Positions 43,721 through 52,999 of a DNA stretch of 64,000 nt are shown piece by piece (positions within the stretch are counted from its first letter, which is position 1; every line of letters starts with the position of its first letter). The notes beneath the pieces are model-generated. The model had not been told where the DNA came from, made no database searches, and saw only the letters and a list, made by a program, of their open reading frames with translations. The DNA comes from Actinacidiphila glaucinigra. Its GTDB lineage: Bacteria; Actinomycetota; Actinomycetes; Streptomycetales; Streptomycetaceae. Location: NCBI RefSeq assembly GCF_900188405.1, contig NZ_FZOF01000006.1, positions 372,001 to 436,000 of the forward strand. Direction: 5' to 3'. The position numbers and the translations under genes are program-made.

Positions 43721-45063
43721 TGCCCCGCACCCAGGTGTTCCTGGCGTCGACGCTGTTCGGCGCCGCCACGGTGGCGGCCGCGCTGGACGCCGGGCTGTTC
43801 GCCCCGGCCGACCGCAGGCTGCTGCTGGTCAGCAACAACGCCCCCGTACCCGAGATCTCGCCGGCGCTGGACGCGGCACCGGGCTTCGGCGCCCTGCGCG
43901 GCCGCTTCGACCGGGTGCTCTCCTGGAACGACACGATCGCCCCGCTGCACCCGTCGGGCTGGTCGCCCCGCCCCGAGGACGTACCGCTGTGGGAGCGCCA
44001 TCTGCGGCGTCTGTGGGGCCTGGGCGAGGACGAGGTCGAGCTGGTCGTCGAGTCGCTGCACGTCGAGCCGGCCCTGGCGCTGGTGAACGTCTTCCCCGGC
44101 GCGCCCGTCGAGGTGTACGCCGACGGGCTCATGGTCTACGGCCCGACCCGGGACCGGCTGGATTCGCTGGTCACGACCCGGGTCGACCGGGTGCTGCACC
44201 TGGACCTGGTCCCCGGGCTGCGGCCGCTGCTGCTGTCGGAGCACGACGTACCGGCCGGGCTCGTCCCCGCGGACGCCTTCACCGCGGTCCTCGCGGAGAT
44301 CGCGGAGTACGACACGGCCCCGGCTCCGCTCCCCGAGGGCGGCGCACTGCTGCTCGGCCAGTACCTGTCGGCGCTGGACATCCTCACCGCCGCCGAGGAG
44401 GAGGAACTGCACGTCGGCATGGTGCGCGGCGCGGTCGCGGCGGGCCACCGGACGGTGGTCTTCAAGCCGCATCCGACGGCGCCCGCGCACTGGTCGCGGC
44501 GGCTGGAGCGGGAGGCGGAGGCGCTGGGCGCCGAGCTGACCGTGGCCGGGGCGTCGGAGCCGGCCGAGGTGCTCTTCCTGCGGGTCCGCCCGCGGCTGGT
44601 CGCCGGCTGCTTCTCCACCGCGCTGTTCACCGCGTCCGCCCTGTACGGGCTGCCGGTCGCGCGCGTCGGCACGGGACTGGTGCTGGAGCGGCTGTCGCCG
44701 TACCCGAACAGCAACCGCGTGCCCGTCACGATCGCCGACCGCCTCCTGCCGGACCTGGAGGACCTGCAGGCGACGCGGACCTGGCGGCCGCCGACGGCGG
44801 AGCAGGTCGCGCGCGACCTGACGCCGCTGCTGCGCGCCGTGGGCTACTGCATGCAGCCCCAGACGTACGCGCCCCTGCGGGACGACGCGGTCCGCTACCT
44901 GACGGACAACCTGGACGCCGGCACCTGGCGCTACTTCAGCCGGCGCCGGCTGGCGTCGCTGGCACTGCCCGGAGCGGTGCCCTCGCAACTGGCCTTCCTG
45001 CCGGACAACCCGGCCGTGCGCAGGGTCGCGCGGCGCATCAAGCGCGTCGCGTCCCGCCGCTGA
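43720..45063 (+). CDS. Polysialyltransferase-like glycosyltransferase (second)
   Basis: 447 residues from the ATG at 43720. The motifs of bacterial polysialyltransferases are clear: the acidic-Gly motif as EVYADGLMVYGP (Asp135-Gly136), the HP motif as VFKPHPTAP (His251-Pro252), and the serine motif as CFSTALFTASALYGLP (near 300). The N-terminus, QVFLASTLFGAATVAAALDA, is the family start. The last 40 residues are very basic (RRVARRIKRVASRR), suited to binding the membrane. It probably polymerises CMP-activated nonulosonic acid. It differs enough from the product of 37857-38972 that the two may make different linkages. Confidence 0.82.
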   Translation: MPRTQVFLASTLFGAATVAAALDAGLFAPADRRLLLVSNNAPVPEISPALDAAPGFGALRGRFDRVLSWNDTIAPLHPSGWSPRPEDVPLWERHLRRLWGLGEDEVELVVESLHVEPALALVNVFPGAPVEVYADGLMVYGPTRDRLDSLVTTRVDRVLHLDLVPGLRPLLLSEHDVPAGLVPADAFTAVLAEIAEYDTAPAPLPEGGALLLGQYLSALDILTAAEEEELHVGMVRGAVAAGHRTVVFKPHPTAPAHWSRRLEREAEALGAELTVAGASEPAEVLFLRVRPRLVAGCFSTALFTASALYGLPVARVGTGLVLERLSPYPNSNRVPVTIADRLLPDLEDLQATRTWRPPTAEQVARDLTPLLRAVGYCMQPQTYAPLRDDAVRYLTDNLDAGTWRYFSRRRLASLALPGAVPSQLAFLPDNPAVRRVARRIKRVASRR

Positions 45064-45088
45064 CCGCGGCGGTCGGGGACGGGCCGCC

Positions 45089-45118
45089 AGGGCCGGCGCT
45101 GAATGCCGCGCCGGCCCT
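45089..45118. terminator. 11-bp hairpin at the end of the polymer locus
   Basis: AGGGCCGGCGC (45089-45099) pairs with 45108-45118 around an 8-nt loop. Shared with the convergent tetR-type gene. Confidence 0.8.
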
Positions 45119-45157
45119 CGGCGTGCCGACGACCGGAAATGACGAGCGTGTGGGCGA

Positions 45158-45817
45158 CTACCGCGCGCCGTCCGGGGCGAGGGTCCCCTCGATGCCCGCG
45201 ACGAGGATCCGCAGCCCGGTCTCGAAGCGCGCGTCGTAGTGGTCGAACATCTCCCGGCCGGCCTCGCCCACCAGCGGGAACTCCCCGCCGAGACGGGCCC
45301 GCCGCTCGTCGGTGTCGTAGCGCGGGTCGCGCCGGCCGGGCAGCTGCTGCACGGCCTGCTCCTCGATCACGAAGCCGATGGTGAAGGTGTACGCGGTGAA
45401 CCACGCGTCGACGGCGTCCTCGACGCGGAACCCCTGCTCGACGAAGGCGCCCAGGTAGCGCTCCAGGGCGCCCGCGTGGCTGTCGTCGGTGAGGTGCGTA
45501 CCGCTGAACACCTTGGCGCCGTCCCGGTAGGCCAGCAGGGCCCGACGGGTGCCGCGGCAGGCGGTGGCGATCCAGTCACGCCAGTCGGAGCCGGGGACCT
45601 CCTGGCCCATGCCGCCCTCCAGCATCTGCCGCAGCATACGGGTGGCCATGGCGTCGAGCAGGGCCTGCTTGTTGGCGAAGTGCCAGTACAGCGCCGGTGC
45701 CTGCACCTGGAGCTCCTTGGCGAGCCGGCGCAGGGTCAGCCCCTCGAGCCCCTCCTCGTTCAGCAGGCCGAGGGCGGTCTCCACCACCTTGTCGCGGTCC
45801 AGTCGCGTCGCTGCCAC
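45158..45817 (-). CDS. TetR-family repressor
   Basis: 219 residues from the GTG at 45817; the open frame upstream runs antisense through the monooxygenase gene. HTH at residues 10-52: RDKVVETALGLLNEEGLEGL, then LAKELQVQAPALYWHFANKQ. The long C-terminal ligand domain (GFRVEDAVDAWFTAYTFTIG) resembles that of the tetracycline-repressor class itself. Divergent from a flavin monooxygenase gene, with 66 bp between that contain two near-identical palindromes. It should repress that gene, and probably itself, until a ligand is bound. Confidence 0.9.
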   Translation of the reverse strand: MAATRLDRDKVVETALGLLNEEGLEGLTLRRLAKELQVQAPALYWHFANKQALLDAMATRMLRQMLEGGMGQEVPGSDWRDWIATACRGTRRALLAYRDGAKVFSGTHLTDDSHAGALERYLGAFVEQGFRVEDAVDAWFTAYTFTIGFVIEEQAVQQLPGRRDPRYDTDERRARLGGEFPLVGEAGREMFDHYDARFETGLRILVAGIEGTLAPDGAR

Positions 45818-45847
45818 GTGCCCATCCTGTCGGTCAGCCGGTACCCC

Positions 45848-45904
45848 TTGACAATTTAACACCGTTAAGGGAACGCTCGAGGCATGGAACTTAACAGCGT
45901 TAAG
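45848..45904 (+). promoter_or_regulatory. TetR-controlled promoter with two operators
   Basis: Consensus -35 TTGACA at 45848-45853. Operator 1, TTAACACCGTTAA, at 45856-45868; operator 2, CTTAACAGCGTTAAG, at 45890-45904. Both have 5-bp arms TTAAC/GTTAA and a 3-bp centre, spaced 35 bp centre to centre. Operator 2 lies inside the first codons of the monooxygenase gene. Confidence 0.8.
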
Positions 45905-47344
45905 GAAACGGGCGTCCTCATCGCCGGGGCCGGCCCCACCGGACTCGCCCTCGGCATCGACCTCGCCCGCCGCGGGGTGCCCGCGCTCGTCGTGGAGCGC
46001 TCCGACCGGTTGTTCCCCGGCTCGCGGGGCAAGGGGCTGCAACCCCGCTCGCTGGAGGTGCTGGACGACCTCGGCGTGATCGGGTCCGTCCTCGCGTCGG
46101 GCGGCCCCTACCCGCAGGGCCGCGTCTGGCAGGACGGCCGCCCGGTCCACGAGTGGGAGATGTTCGAGCGGGTGCCCGCCACCCCCGCCGCCCCCTACGG
46201 CGCGACGTGGATGGTCCCCCAGTGGCGCACCCAGGAGATCCTGTACGCGCGGCTGCGCGAACTGGGCGGCTCGGTCCGCTTCGGCGCCGGACTCACCGGT
46301 CTCACCCAGGACGCGGAGGACGTGACCGCGGAACTGGGCGACGGCACGACCGTGCGGGCGGCGTACCTGGTCGCCGCCGACGGCGGGCGCAGCGCCGTGC
46401 GCAGGGCCCTGGGCATCGCCATGCACGGCGAGACCGTCGACCCCGCCCCGATGCTCGTCGCCGACGTGCGGCTGACCGCCCTGGACCGCGAGCACACCCA
46501 CGTGTGGCGGGGCCCGGACGACACCGGCGCCGTCGCCTTCCCGATGGGCGGCACGGAGCGGGACTTCCAGTTCGTCGCGACGTACCCGGCCGGCGCGGAG
46601 CGCCCTGACACCTCACCGGACGGCGTGCGCAAGGCCGTCGAGCGGCGTACCCACCTGTCGGCCGACGACGTGCTCGAAGTCATGTGGAGCTCCGACTTCC
46701 GGCCGCGTGCCGCCCTGGCCGAGCGCTTCCGGGAGGGCCGGGTCCTGCTCGCCGGGGACGCCGCCCACATCCACTCCCCCGCGGGCGGCCAGGGCCTCAA
46801 CACCGGTATCCAGGACGCCTACAACCTCGGCTGGAAGCTCGGCCAGGTGCTGCGGCACGGCGCCGCGGCCGGGCTGCTGGACAGCTACGAGCAGGAGCGG
46901 CTGCCGGTCGCCGCCGACGTCCTCGGCATGAGCACCCACCTGCACCGCAGCACCATCAGCGCAGGCCGGCCGATGAGCCAGCGGAGCGCCGAGGTCCACC
47001 AGCTCGGTCTCGGCTACCGCGACGGCCCGCTCACCGCCGAGACCCGCGAGGGCCTCGCCGAGGACGCCCTGCGGGCCGGGGACCGCGCGCCCGACGCACC
47101 CCTCACCGGCGGCGGGCGGCTCTTCGACGTCCTGCGCGGCCCCCACTTCACGGTGCTGGCCGCCGGCGCCGAACCGCCCGCGGCGCTGCCCGGCTTCGCC
47201 CGCGCGCACCGCGCCGGGCCCGGGAGCGCGGTCCACCGCACCTGCGGCGAGGGCCTGTTCGTGATCCGCCCGGACGGCTACGTCGGCCTCGCCACGCACG
47301 ACCCGGAGCGCGTCACCGCCTGGCTCGCCGGCTTCACCGGGTGA
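45884..47344 (+). CDS. FAD-dependent aromatic monooxygenase (PheA/TfdB type)
   Basis: 486 residues. FAD-binding GAGPTGLALGIDLARRG near residue 15, the DG motif VAADGGRSAVRRALGI, and the third motif VLLAGDAAHIHSPAGGQGLN. The C-terminal thioredoxin-like domain is shorter than in phenol hydroxylases. Relatives hydroxylate aromatic polyketides, rifamycins or tetracyclines, using NAD(P)H and O2. Regulation by a tetracycline-repressor-like protein suggests it is induced by an aromatic compound or antibiotic; the substrate is unknown. It meets the mutase gene tail to tail with one base between. Confidence 0.9.
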   Translation: MELNSVKETGVLIAGAGPTGLALGIDLARRGVPALVVERSDRLFPGSRGKGLQPRSLEVLDDLGVIGSVLASGGPYPQGRVWQDGRPVHEWEMFERVPATPAAPYGATWMVPQWRTQEILYARLRELGGSVRFGAGLTGLTQDAEDVTAELGDGTTVRAAYLVAADGGRSAVRRALGIAMHGETVDPAPMLVADVRLTALDREHTHVWRGPDDTGAVAFPMGGTERDFQFVATYPAGAERPDTSPDGVRKAVERRTHLSADDVLEVMWSSDFRPRAALAERFREGRVLLAGDAAHIHSPAGGQGLNTGIQDAYNLGWKLGQVLRHGAAAGLLDSYEQERLPVAADVLGMSTHLHRSTISAGRPMSQRSAEVHQLGLGYRDGPLTAETREGLAEDALRAGDRAPDAPLTGGGRLFDVLRGPHFTVLAAGAEPPAALPGFARAHRAGPGSAVHRTCGEGLFVIRPDGYVGLATHDPERVTAWLAGFTG

Positions 47345-47345
47345 C

Positions 47346-48926
<1,581 letters not shown>

Positions 48927-49049
48927 GCGTCATGCCTCCAGCGGCTCGGCCCCCTTTCCTCAGTGTGCGGCGAACCGTGACCTGGCCCGTGCAACTACAT
49001 GCCGGGGAAATCAGTCAAAGGGTGTACCGACTCACTCCAGGGGGACGCA

Positions 49050-49943
49050 GTGGCACTCATATCCGTCACAAGATCACGCGCGGCGGTCGCGGCCGCCGCG
49101 CTTCTCACCGGGGCCCTCCTCGCCGGCTGTACGGCCCAGGCGAGCGAGCCCACGGCCAGGGCCTCCGCGGCACAGGACACCTCCGGCTCCACGGCGAGCC
49201 CCTCCGCGAGCCCGAGCCCGACTCCGAGCGCGGCGCCGAGCAGCGGCTCCCCCTCGCCGACGGCCTCGCCGTCCGCCACCAAGAAGCCGAAGGCCGACCG
49301 CACCCCCCGGGCGGTCGTCGTCATCGCCCGGGGCAGCAACAGCGCCCGGGTGCGCGAGCTGCAGGCCCGGCTGAAGCAGCTCGGCCTCTTCGGCCAGAAT
49401 CCCACCGGCTACTACGGCGACGTCACCGCCTCCGCGGTGCGCGCCTTCCAGACCCGCAACAAGCTGCCCGCCTCGGGCACCGTCACCGACAAGACCTGGG
49501 CGAAGCTGCGCTCGGTCACCCGGCAGCCCACGCACGACGCCATGTACCCGCCGACCGCCAACACGGTCGCGAAGCTCGACCCGCGCTGCATGACCGGCCG
49601 CGTGCTGTGCGTCAGCAAGACCAGCCGCACCCTGGCCTGGGTCGTGAACGGCAAGGTCGTCTCGGCGATGGACGTCCGGTTCGGCTCCCAGTACACGCCC
49701 ACCCGCGAGGGCACCTTCAGCGTCTTCGCCAAGAGCCGGAACCACGTGTCGACGATCTACCACACGCCCATGCCGTACGCGATGTTCTTCAGCGGCGGCC
49801 AGGCGGTGCACTACTCCTCCGACTTCGCCGCCCGCGGCTACGCGGGGGCCTCGCACGGCTGCGTCAACGTGCGCGACCTCGGCAGGATCTCGGCGCTCTT
49901 CGACCAGGTGCGGGTCGGCGACAAGGTCGTCGTCTACTGGTGA
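49050..49943 (+). CDS. L,D-transpeptidase lipoprotein with peptidoglycan-binding domain
   Basis: 297 residues from the GTG at 49050, with GGGGGA upstream. Signal sequence and lipobox LLAGC (residues 23-27), then a long Ser/Pro/Thr/Ala linker to about residue 85, a peptidoglycan-binding domain 1 (VRELQARLKQLGLFG, YYGDVTASAVRAFQ) and a YkuD catalytic domain. The active site is ASHGCVNVRD with Cys271. It should make 3-3 cross-links in the cell wall or attach proteins to it. Convergent with the SRPBCC gene; the two ends overlap by 10 bp. Confidence 0.92.
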   Translation: MALISVTRSRAAVAAAALLTGALLAGCTAQASEPTARASAAQDTSGSTASPSASPSPTPSAAPSSGSPSPTASPSATKKPKADRTPRAVVVIARGSNSARVRELQARLKQLGLFGQNPTGYYGDVTASAVRAFQTRNKLPASGTVTDKTWAKLRSVTRQPTHDAMYPPTANTVAKLDPRCMTGRVLCVSKTSRTLAWVVNGKVVSAMDVRFGSQYTPTREGTFSVFAKSRNHVSTIYHTPMPYAMFFSGGQAVHYSSDFAARGYAGASHGCVNVRDLGRISALFDQVRVGDKVVVYW

Positions 49944-50359
49944 GCCCGGGCCAGGAGCCCGTCCAGCGCCCGCCCGAAGAGCAACCGGCCGGCCCACGCG
50001 GTGGGCCGGTCGAACGCCCCCGGCAGCGGGCGCACCCGCAGGTCCTCGCGCCACACCACACGGGAGCCCCCGTCCTGCCGCGGCCACACCTCGATCTCGG
50101 CCCAGCCGAGCACGGTCCGGCCGCGCTTCTCCAGCCGGCACCGCCCGGGGCGGCCCGCGTCCGGCGGCTCCCAGCGCACGATCTCCATGGGGTCGTCGAC
50201 GATCGCCCGCCCGAGGCCGGTGCGCGCCGTGAACGACCGCTCCCCCGTGACGACGGCGGTGGTGAACGGGACCAGCGCGGCGTGGCGTTCCCAGTCGGTG
50301 ACCCGGCGCCAGGCCTCGGCGGCGGGGAGCGGGGAGTGCCGCTCGATCCGGAAGATCAC
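49934..50359 (-). CDS. SRPBCC (START-like) family protein
   Basis: 141 residues from the GTG at 50359, 7 nt after a -10 box. The fold starts FRIERHSPLPAAEAWRRVTD and continues with alternating strands (RTGLGRAIVDDPMEIVRWEP, then SRVVWREDLRVRPLPG) and a C-terminal long helix (LLFGRALDGLLARAH), as in polyketide cyclase/START-like proteins. These bind hydrophobic ligands; the role here is unknown. No link to the neighbours is evident. Confidence 0.75.
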   Translation of the reverse strand: MIFRIERHSPLPAAEAWRRVTDWERHAALVPFTTAVVTGERSFTARTGLGRAIVDDPMEIVRWEPPDAGRPGRCRLEKRGRTVLGWAEIEVWPRQDGGSRVVWREDLRVRPLPGAFDRPTAWAGRLLFGRALDGLLARAHQ

Positions 50360-50366
50360 GTCGTCG

Positions 50367-50372
50367 ACCCTA
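50367..50372 (-). promoter_or_regulatory. -10 box TAGGGT of the SRPBCC gene
   Basis: On the minus strand TAGGGT ends 7 nt before the GTG at 50359, implying a leaderless transcript. Confidence 0.45.
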
Positions 50373-50405
50373 CGCCGCCGGTCCTGCGGCACCACGTGAG
50401 GACGC

Positions 50406-50434
50406 GGGCGGAGCGGGGGGAAAGCGCTCCGCCC
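50406..50434. terminator. 10-bp hairpin upstream of the SRPBCC gene
   Basis: GGGCGGAGCG (50406-50415) pairs with CGCTCCGCCC (50425-50434). It would end the sigma/anti-sigma operon coming from the right. Confidence 0.75.
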
Positions 50435-50481
50435 ACGTCCCTCGTTGGGGGCCCGATACGGGGGGACCGGGCGACCCCTCG

Positions 50482-50506
50482 ACCGATGACCAGTCGGTCT
50501 ACTGGT
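50482..50506. promoter_or_regulatory. Nested palindromes resembling a TetR-type operator
   Basis: ACCAGT (50489-50494) and ACTGGT (50501-50506) form an inverted repeat with 6 bp between. ACCGA (50482-50486) and TCGGT (50494-50498) form a second, overlapping one. No gene starts downstream on the plus strand, and a terminator separates it from the SRPBCC gene, so its target is unclear. Confidence 0.4.
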
Positions 50507-50539
50507 TAAAGCGCACGGGAGGCCGAAAGTGTCACACCC
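50505..50539 (+). repeat. 35-nt repeat, copy A (inverted relative to copy B)
   Basis: Shares 29 of 35 positions with the reverse complement of 53000-53034: GTTAAAGCG, then five variable bases, then GAGGCCGAAA, one variable base, and TGTCACACCC. Copy B precedes the second sigma-factor gene. Copy A lies just beyond the end of the anti-sigma-like gene, pointing into it. Confidence 0.8.
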
Positions 50540-50556
50540 GCGGCGGCCGGGAGGTG

Positions 50557-51666
50557 TCAGTCGCCTCCGTGGCCGGGACGCGGTCCGGGCCGGCCCTCGG
50601 TCGGGACGACGGCACGGGGCGACGGGGCGGTACGGGAGGTCGGGACGGCACGCGGCGACGGGACGGCACGGGAGGTCGGGGCGGACGGGCCCGCCCGGAA
50701 GGCCGGTGCGCTCCCGGCGCTGCCGCGCGGGCCGTGGTCCCCGTGGCGGTGGTGTCCGCCGGAACGATTCTTCAGACGGCCGCGGCCGTCCTGGGCGTCG
50801 TCGCCCCGCTCGTTCCCCTTGCCGGCCTCGCCGGCCTCGCCCGCCTTGCCGGTCGTCCCCACGCGCCCGGGAGGAAGGCCGAGCACCCCGGCGCAGTAGC
50901 GGCGGACCTGGTGCCGTCCGCCGCCCGCCGCTTGCCGCAGCTGCTTGTAGGCCTGTTCGTCGGCGTTCTTGCGGTGCCGTCCCGCCGCGGCGTACGCACG
51001 GCACAGCACCTTGTGGTCCACGGCCGGCGGGGAGGGCGGCGTCCCGGCGGGCCCACCGGGGAGAACGGGCAGGACGGTGCCGTGGGTGGCGCCCGCACCG
51101 CCCGCCGGACGGTCGCGGCCCGGACCGGAGCCGGGACCGGGAGTGGTCGAGGCCGACGGGGCCGTACGGCCGGGGGACGGCGAACCGCTGTCCGAGGCCG
51201 CCGTGGCCGCGCCCTGGGTGTGGACCGGTGCCGGATCCGGCACGCCGTGGCCGAGCAGGGCGGGCAGCGCGCCGGCGGCGGCCGCCACACCCACCCCCGC
51301 CACCGCGGCGGTCGCGATCAACGTCCCCGTCAGCGATCCGGAGTGACGGGCCGTCCGGCTCCGTCCGCGCCGGGACACCGCGCCCGCGCCCGCACCGGGC
51401 GACCAGTCGTCGGCCGTGCCGGCGCGGACGTCCGCGGAGCCCGCGGCGAGCGCGTCGTCGCGCGCGGCGCGAAACGCGGCGACGGCCGCCTCCTCGCGTT
51501 CCGGGTCGACGGGCGCGGGAGCCGCGGCGGCGGCCAGCAGCCCCGCCAGGGCGGCGGCCCGCTCGTCGCGCCAGGTCCGCTCCGCGGGACCGTCACCGTG
51601 GGCACCCCGCAGCAACCGCTCGGCGGTGGCGTCGTCCAGCCAGTCGTGTCCTCGGTTATCGCTCAT
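50557..51666 (-). CDS. Anti-sigma-like membrane protein with low-complexity tail
   Basis: 369 residues, overlapping the sigma-factor gene by ATGA. The N-terminal 100 residues are Ala-rich and helical (DATAERLLRGAHGDGPAER, DDALAAGSADVRAG). One transmembrane segment lies at about 112-138 (SLTGTLIATAAVAGVGVAAA). A Pro/Ser/Gly stalk leads to a short conserved block with two cysteines (KVLCRAYAAAGRHRKNA, VRRYCAGVLGLP), then a basic tail with Pro-Arg/Ala-Val repeats. Coupling to the sigma gene and the single TM suggest it restrains the sigma factor. No zinc motif of classical anti-sigma factors. Confidence 0.65.
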   Translation of the reverse strand: MSDNRGHDWLDDATAERLLRGAHGDGPAERTWRDERAAALAGLLAAAAAPAPVDPEREEAAVAAFRAARDDALAAGSADVRAGTADDWSPGAGAGAVSRRGRSRTARHSGSLTGTLIATAAVAGVGVAAAAGALPALLGHGVPDPAPVHTQGAATAASDSGSPSPGRTAPSASTTPGPGSGPGRDRPAGGAGATHGTVLPVLPGGPAGTPPSPPAVDHKVLCRAYAAAGRHRKNADEQAYKQLRQAAGGGRHQVRRYCAGVLGLPPGRVGTTGKAGEAGEAGKGNERGDDAQDGRGRLKNRSGGHHRHGDHGPRGSAGSAPAFRAGPSAPTSRAVPSPRAVPTSRTAPSPRAVVPTEGRPGPRPGHGGD

Positions 51667-52253
51667 CTCATGTCCTCAAGCGTTCGGGGCGCCGAAAACG
51701 TCACACTCGACGACCCGCCGTCGGAATCCAGCAGTTCGGCGAGACGGCGCAGGCCTCGACTGGTGGCCATGCGCATCGCACCGGGCCTCTTGCCGACGAC
51801 CTCGGCCGCCGACCGGGAGTCCAGGCCCATCACCACGCGCAGCAGCACGGCCTCGGCCTGGTCCTGGGGAAGGGCGGCGATGGCGGCCAGCGCGGCACCG
51901 GTGCCCACCGCGGCGACGGCCTCCTCGGCGGTGTCCGAGACGGCGGGCCGGTCGAGCAGTTCCTCCACCCCGGCGGCGGCGAGCGGCCGGCGGCCGACCG
52001 CCCGCAGGTGGTCCAGCGCCCGGTTGCGTGCGACACGGGCCGTCCAGCCGCGCACCGCGTCGCCGTCACCGCTGAAACCCGGCAGATCACGCGCTATCTG
52101 CAACCACGCCTCCGACGCCACGTCCTCGGCGTCCGCCGCGCCGACCAGTGAGCGTACGTACTGCAGCAGTTGCGGCTGCACCGCTCGGTACACGAACCGG
52201 AAGCCGTCCTCGTCCCCCTCTTGCGCCGCGCGTACCGCGGTCGCCAAATCCAC
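51663..52253 (-). CDS. ECF-type sigma factor (paralogue 1)
   Basis: 196 residues from the GTG at 52253, with GGGGGAGG upstream; the frame extends 14 codons further without a good start. Region 2: DGFRFVYRAVQPQLLQYVRS, EDVASEAWLQIARDLPGF, VRGWTARVARNRALDHLRAV. Region 4: LPQDQAEAVLLRVVMGLDSR, then VVGKRPGAMRMATSRGLRRL. A close paralogue follows upstream at 52347-52919, and the next gene downstream is a membrane protein likely to regulate it. Confidence 0.85.
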   Translation of the reverse strand: MDLATAVRAAQEGDEDGFRFVYRAVQPQLLQYVRSLVGAADAEDVASEAWLQIARDLPGFSGDGDAVRGWTARVARNRALDHLRAVGRRPLAAAGVEELLDRPAVSDTAEEAVAAVGTGAALAAIAALPQDQAEAVLLRVVMGLDSRSAAEVVGKRPGAMRMATSRGLRRLAELLDSDGGSSSVTFSAPRTLEDMR

Positions 52254-52346
52254 GTTCGAGCCTCCCCCACGGAATCGCGCACCATACTGCCCCATCGTGG
52301 TCGCCCGCAGGGCCCCCGGGGGCGGCTACCGGCCGGTCACCAAGGG

Positions 52347-52919
52347 TCAGGACAGCAGCCGGGCGAGCCGCTTGAGGCCGCGGTACGCCGCCGTGCGGAC
52401 CGCTCCCGCCCGCTTGCCCAGCACCCGGGCGGCGGACGCCGCGTCGAGCCCGACGACGACGCGCAGCAGGACCGCCTCCGCCTGGTCGGGCGGCAGCGAG
52501 GCGATCAGGGAGAGCGCGCGTTCGGTGGCGAGCGCCTCCAGCGCGCGGTCGGCGGTGTCCCCGGCCGCGGGGAGGTCCAGCAGTTCGGCGTCCAGCGGGT
52601 GGGCGCGCGGCCTGGCGTCCTGGCGCCGCAGGTGGTCCAGGGCGCGGTGCCGGGCTATGGTCGCCGCCCAGCCCCGGAACCCCGCCCCGTCGCCGCGGAA
52701 CCGGCCGAGGTCGCGGGCGATTTCGAGCCAGGCCTCGGAGGTGACGTCCTCCGCGTCGTCGCCGACGAGGCCGCGCACATAACCGAACAGCAGCGGCTGG
52801 AGAAGCCGGTACACCACCGCGAAGGCGTCCTCGTCCCCGCCCTGGGCGCGCCCCACCGCGGCCCCGAGCTCCATGTCGCGGTCGGTCCGCGGATCGTGGC
52901 GCCCCCCGTTGCTGGCCAC
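52347..52919 (-). CDS. ECF-type sigma factor (paralogue 2)
   Basis: 190 residues from the GTG at 52919 with GAGAGG upstream; the ATG at 52874 is the next candidate. Region 2: DAFAVVYRLLQPLLFGYVRG, EDVTSEAWLEIARDLGRF, FRGWAATIARHRALDHLRRQ. Region 4: LPPDQAEAVLLRVVVGLDAA, then VLGKRAGAVRTAAYRGLKRL. It aligns end to end with the product of 51663-52253, so the pair arose by tandem duplication. It has no anti-sigma gene directly after it other than the shared one. A 35-nt repeat (copy B) lies about 80 bp upstream in the promoter region. Confidence 0.85.
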   Translation of the reverse strand: MASNGGRHDPRTDRDMELGAAVGRAQGGDEDAFAVVYRLLQPLLFGYVRGLVGDDAEDVTSEAWLEIARDLGRFRGDGAGFRGWAATIARHRALDHLRRQDARPRAHPLDAELLDLPAAGDTADRALEALATERALSLIASLPPDQAEAVLLRVVVGLDAASAARVLGKRAGAVRTAAYRGLKRLARLLS

Positions 52920-52999
52920 ACCGTCCTCTCGACTCGCCGGCGTCCTGCACAGCGTGGATTCGCACTGAATCGTCACACCTGTCGGGCCGCCCTGGCGAT

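Noticed and set aside
50529..52151. Long plus-strand open frame opposite the anti-sigma-like and sigma genes
   Set aside because: Its product is an Arg/Pro/Gly-rich sequence with no domain, and the minus-strand frames encode a recognisable sigma factor and a membrane protein joined by ATGA. Typical high-GC shadow.
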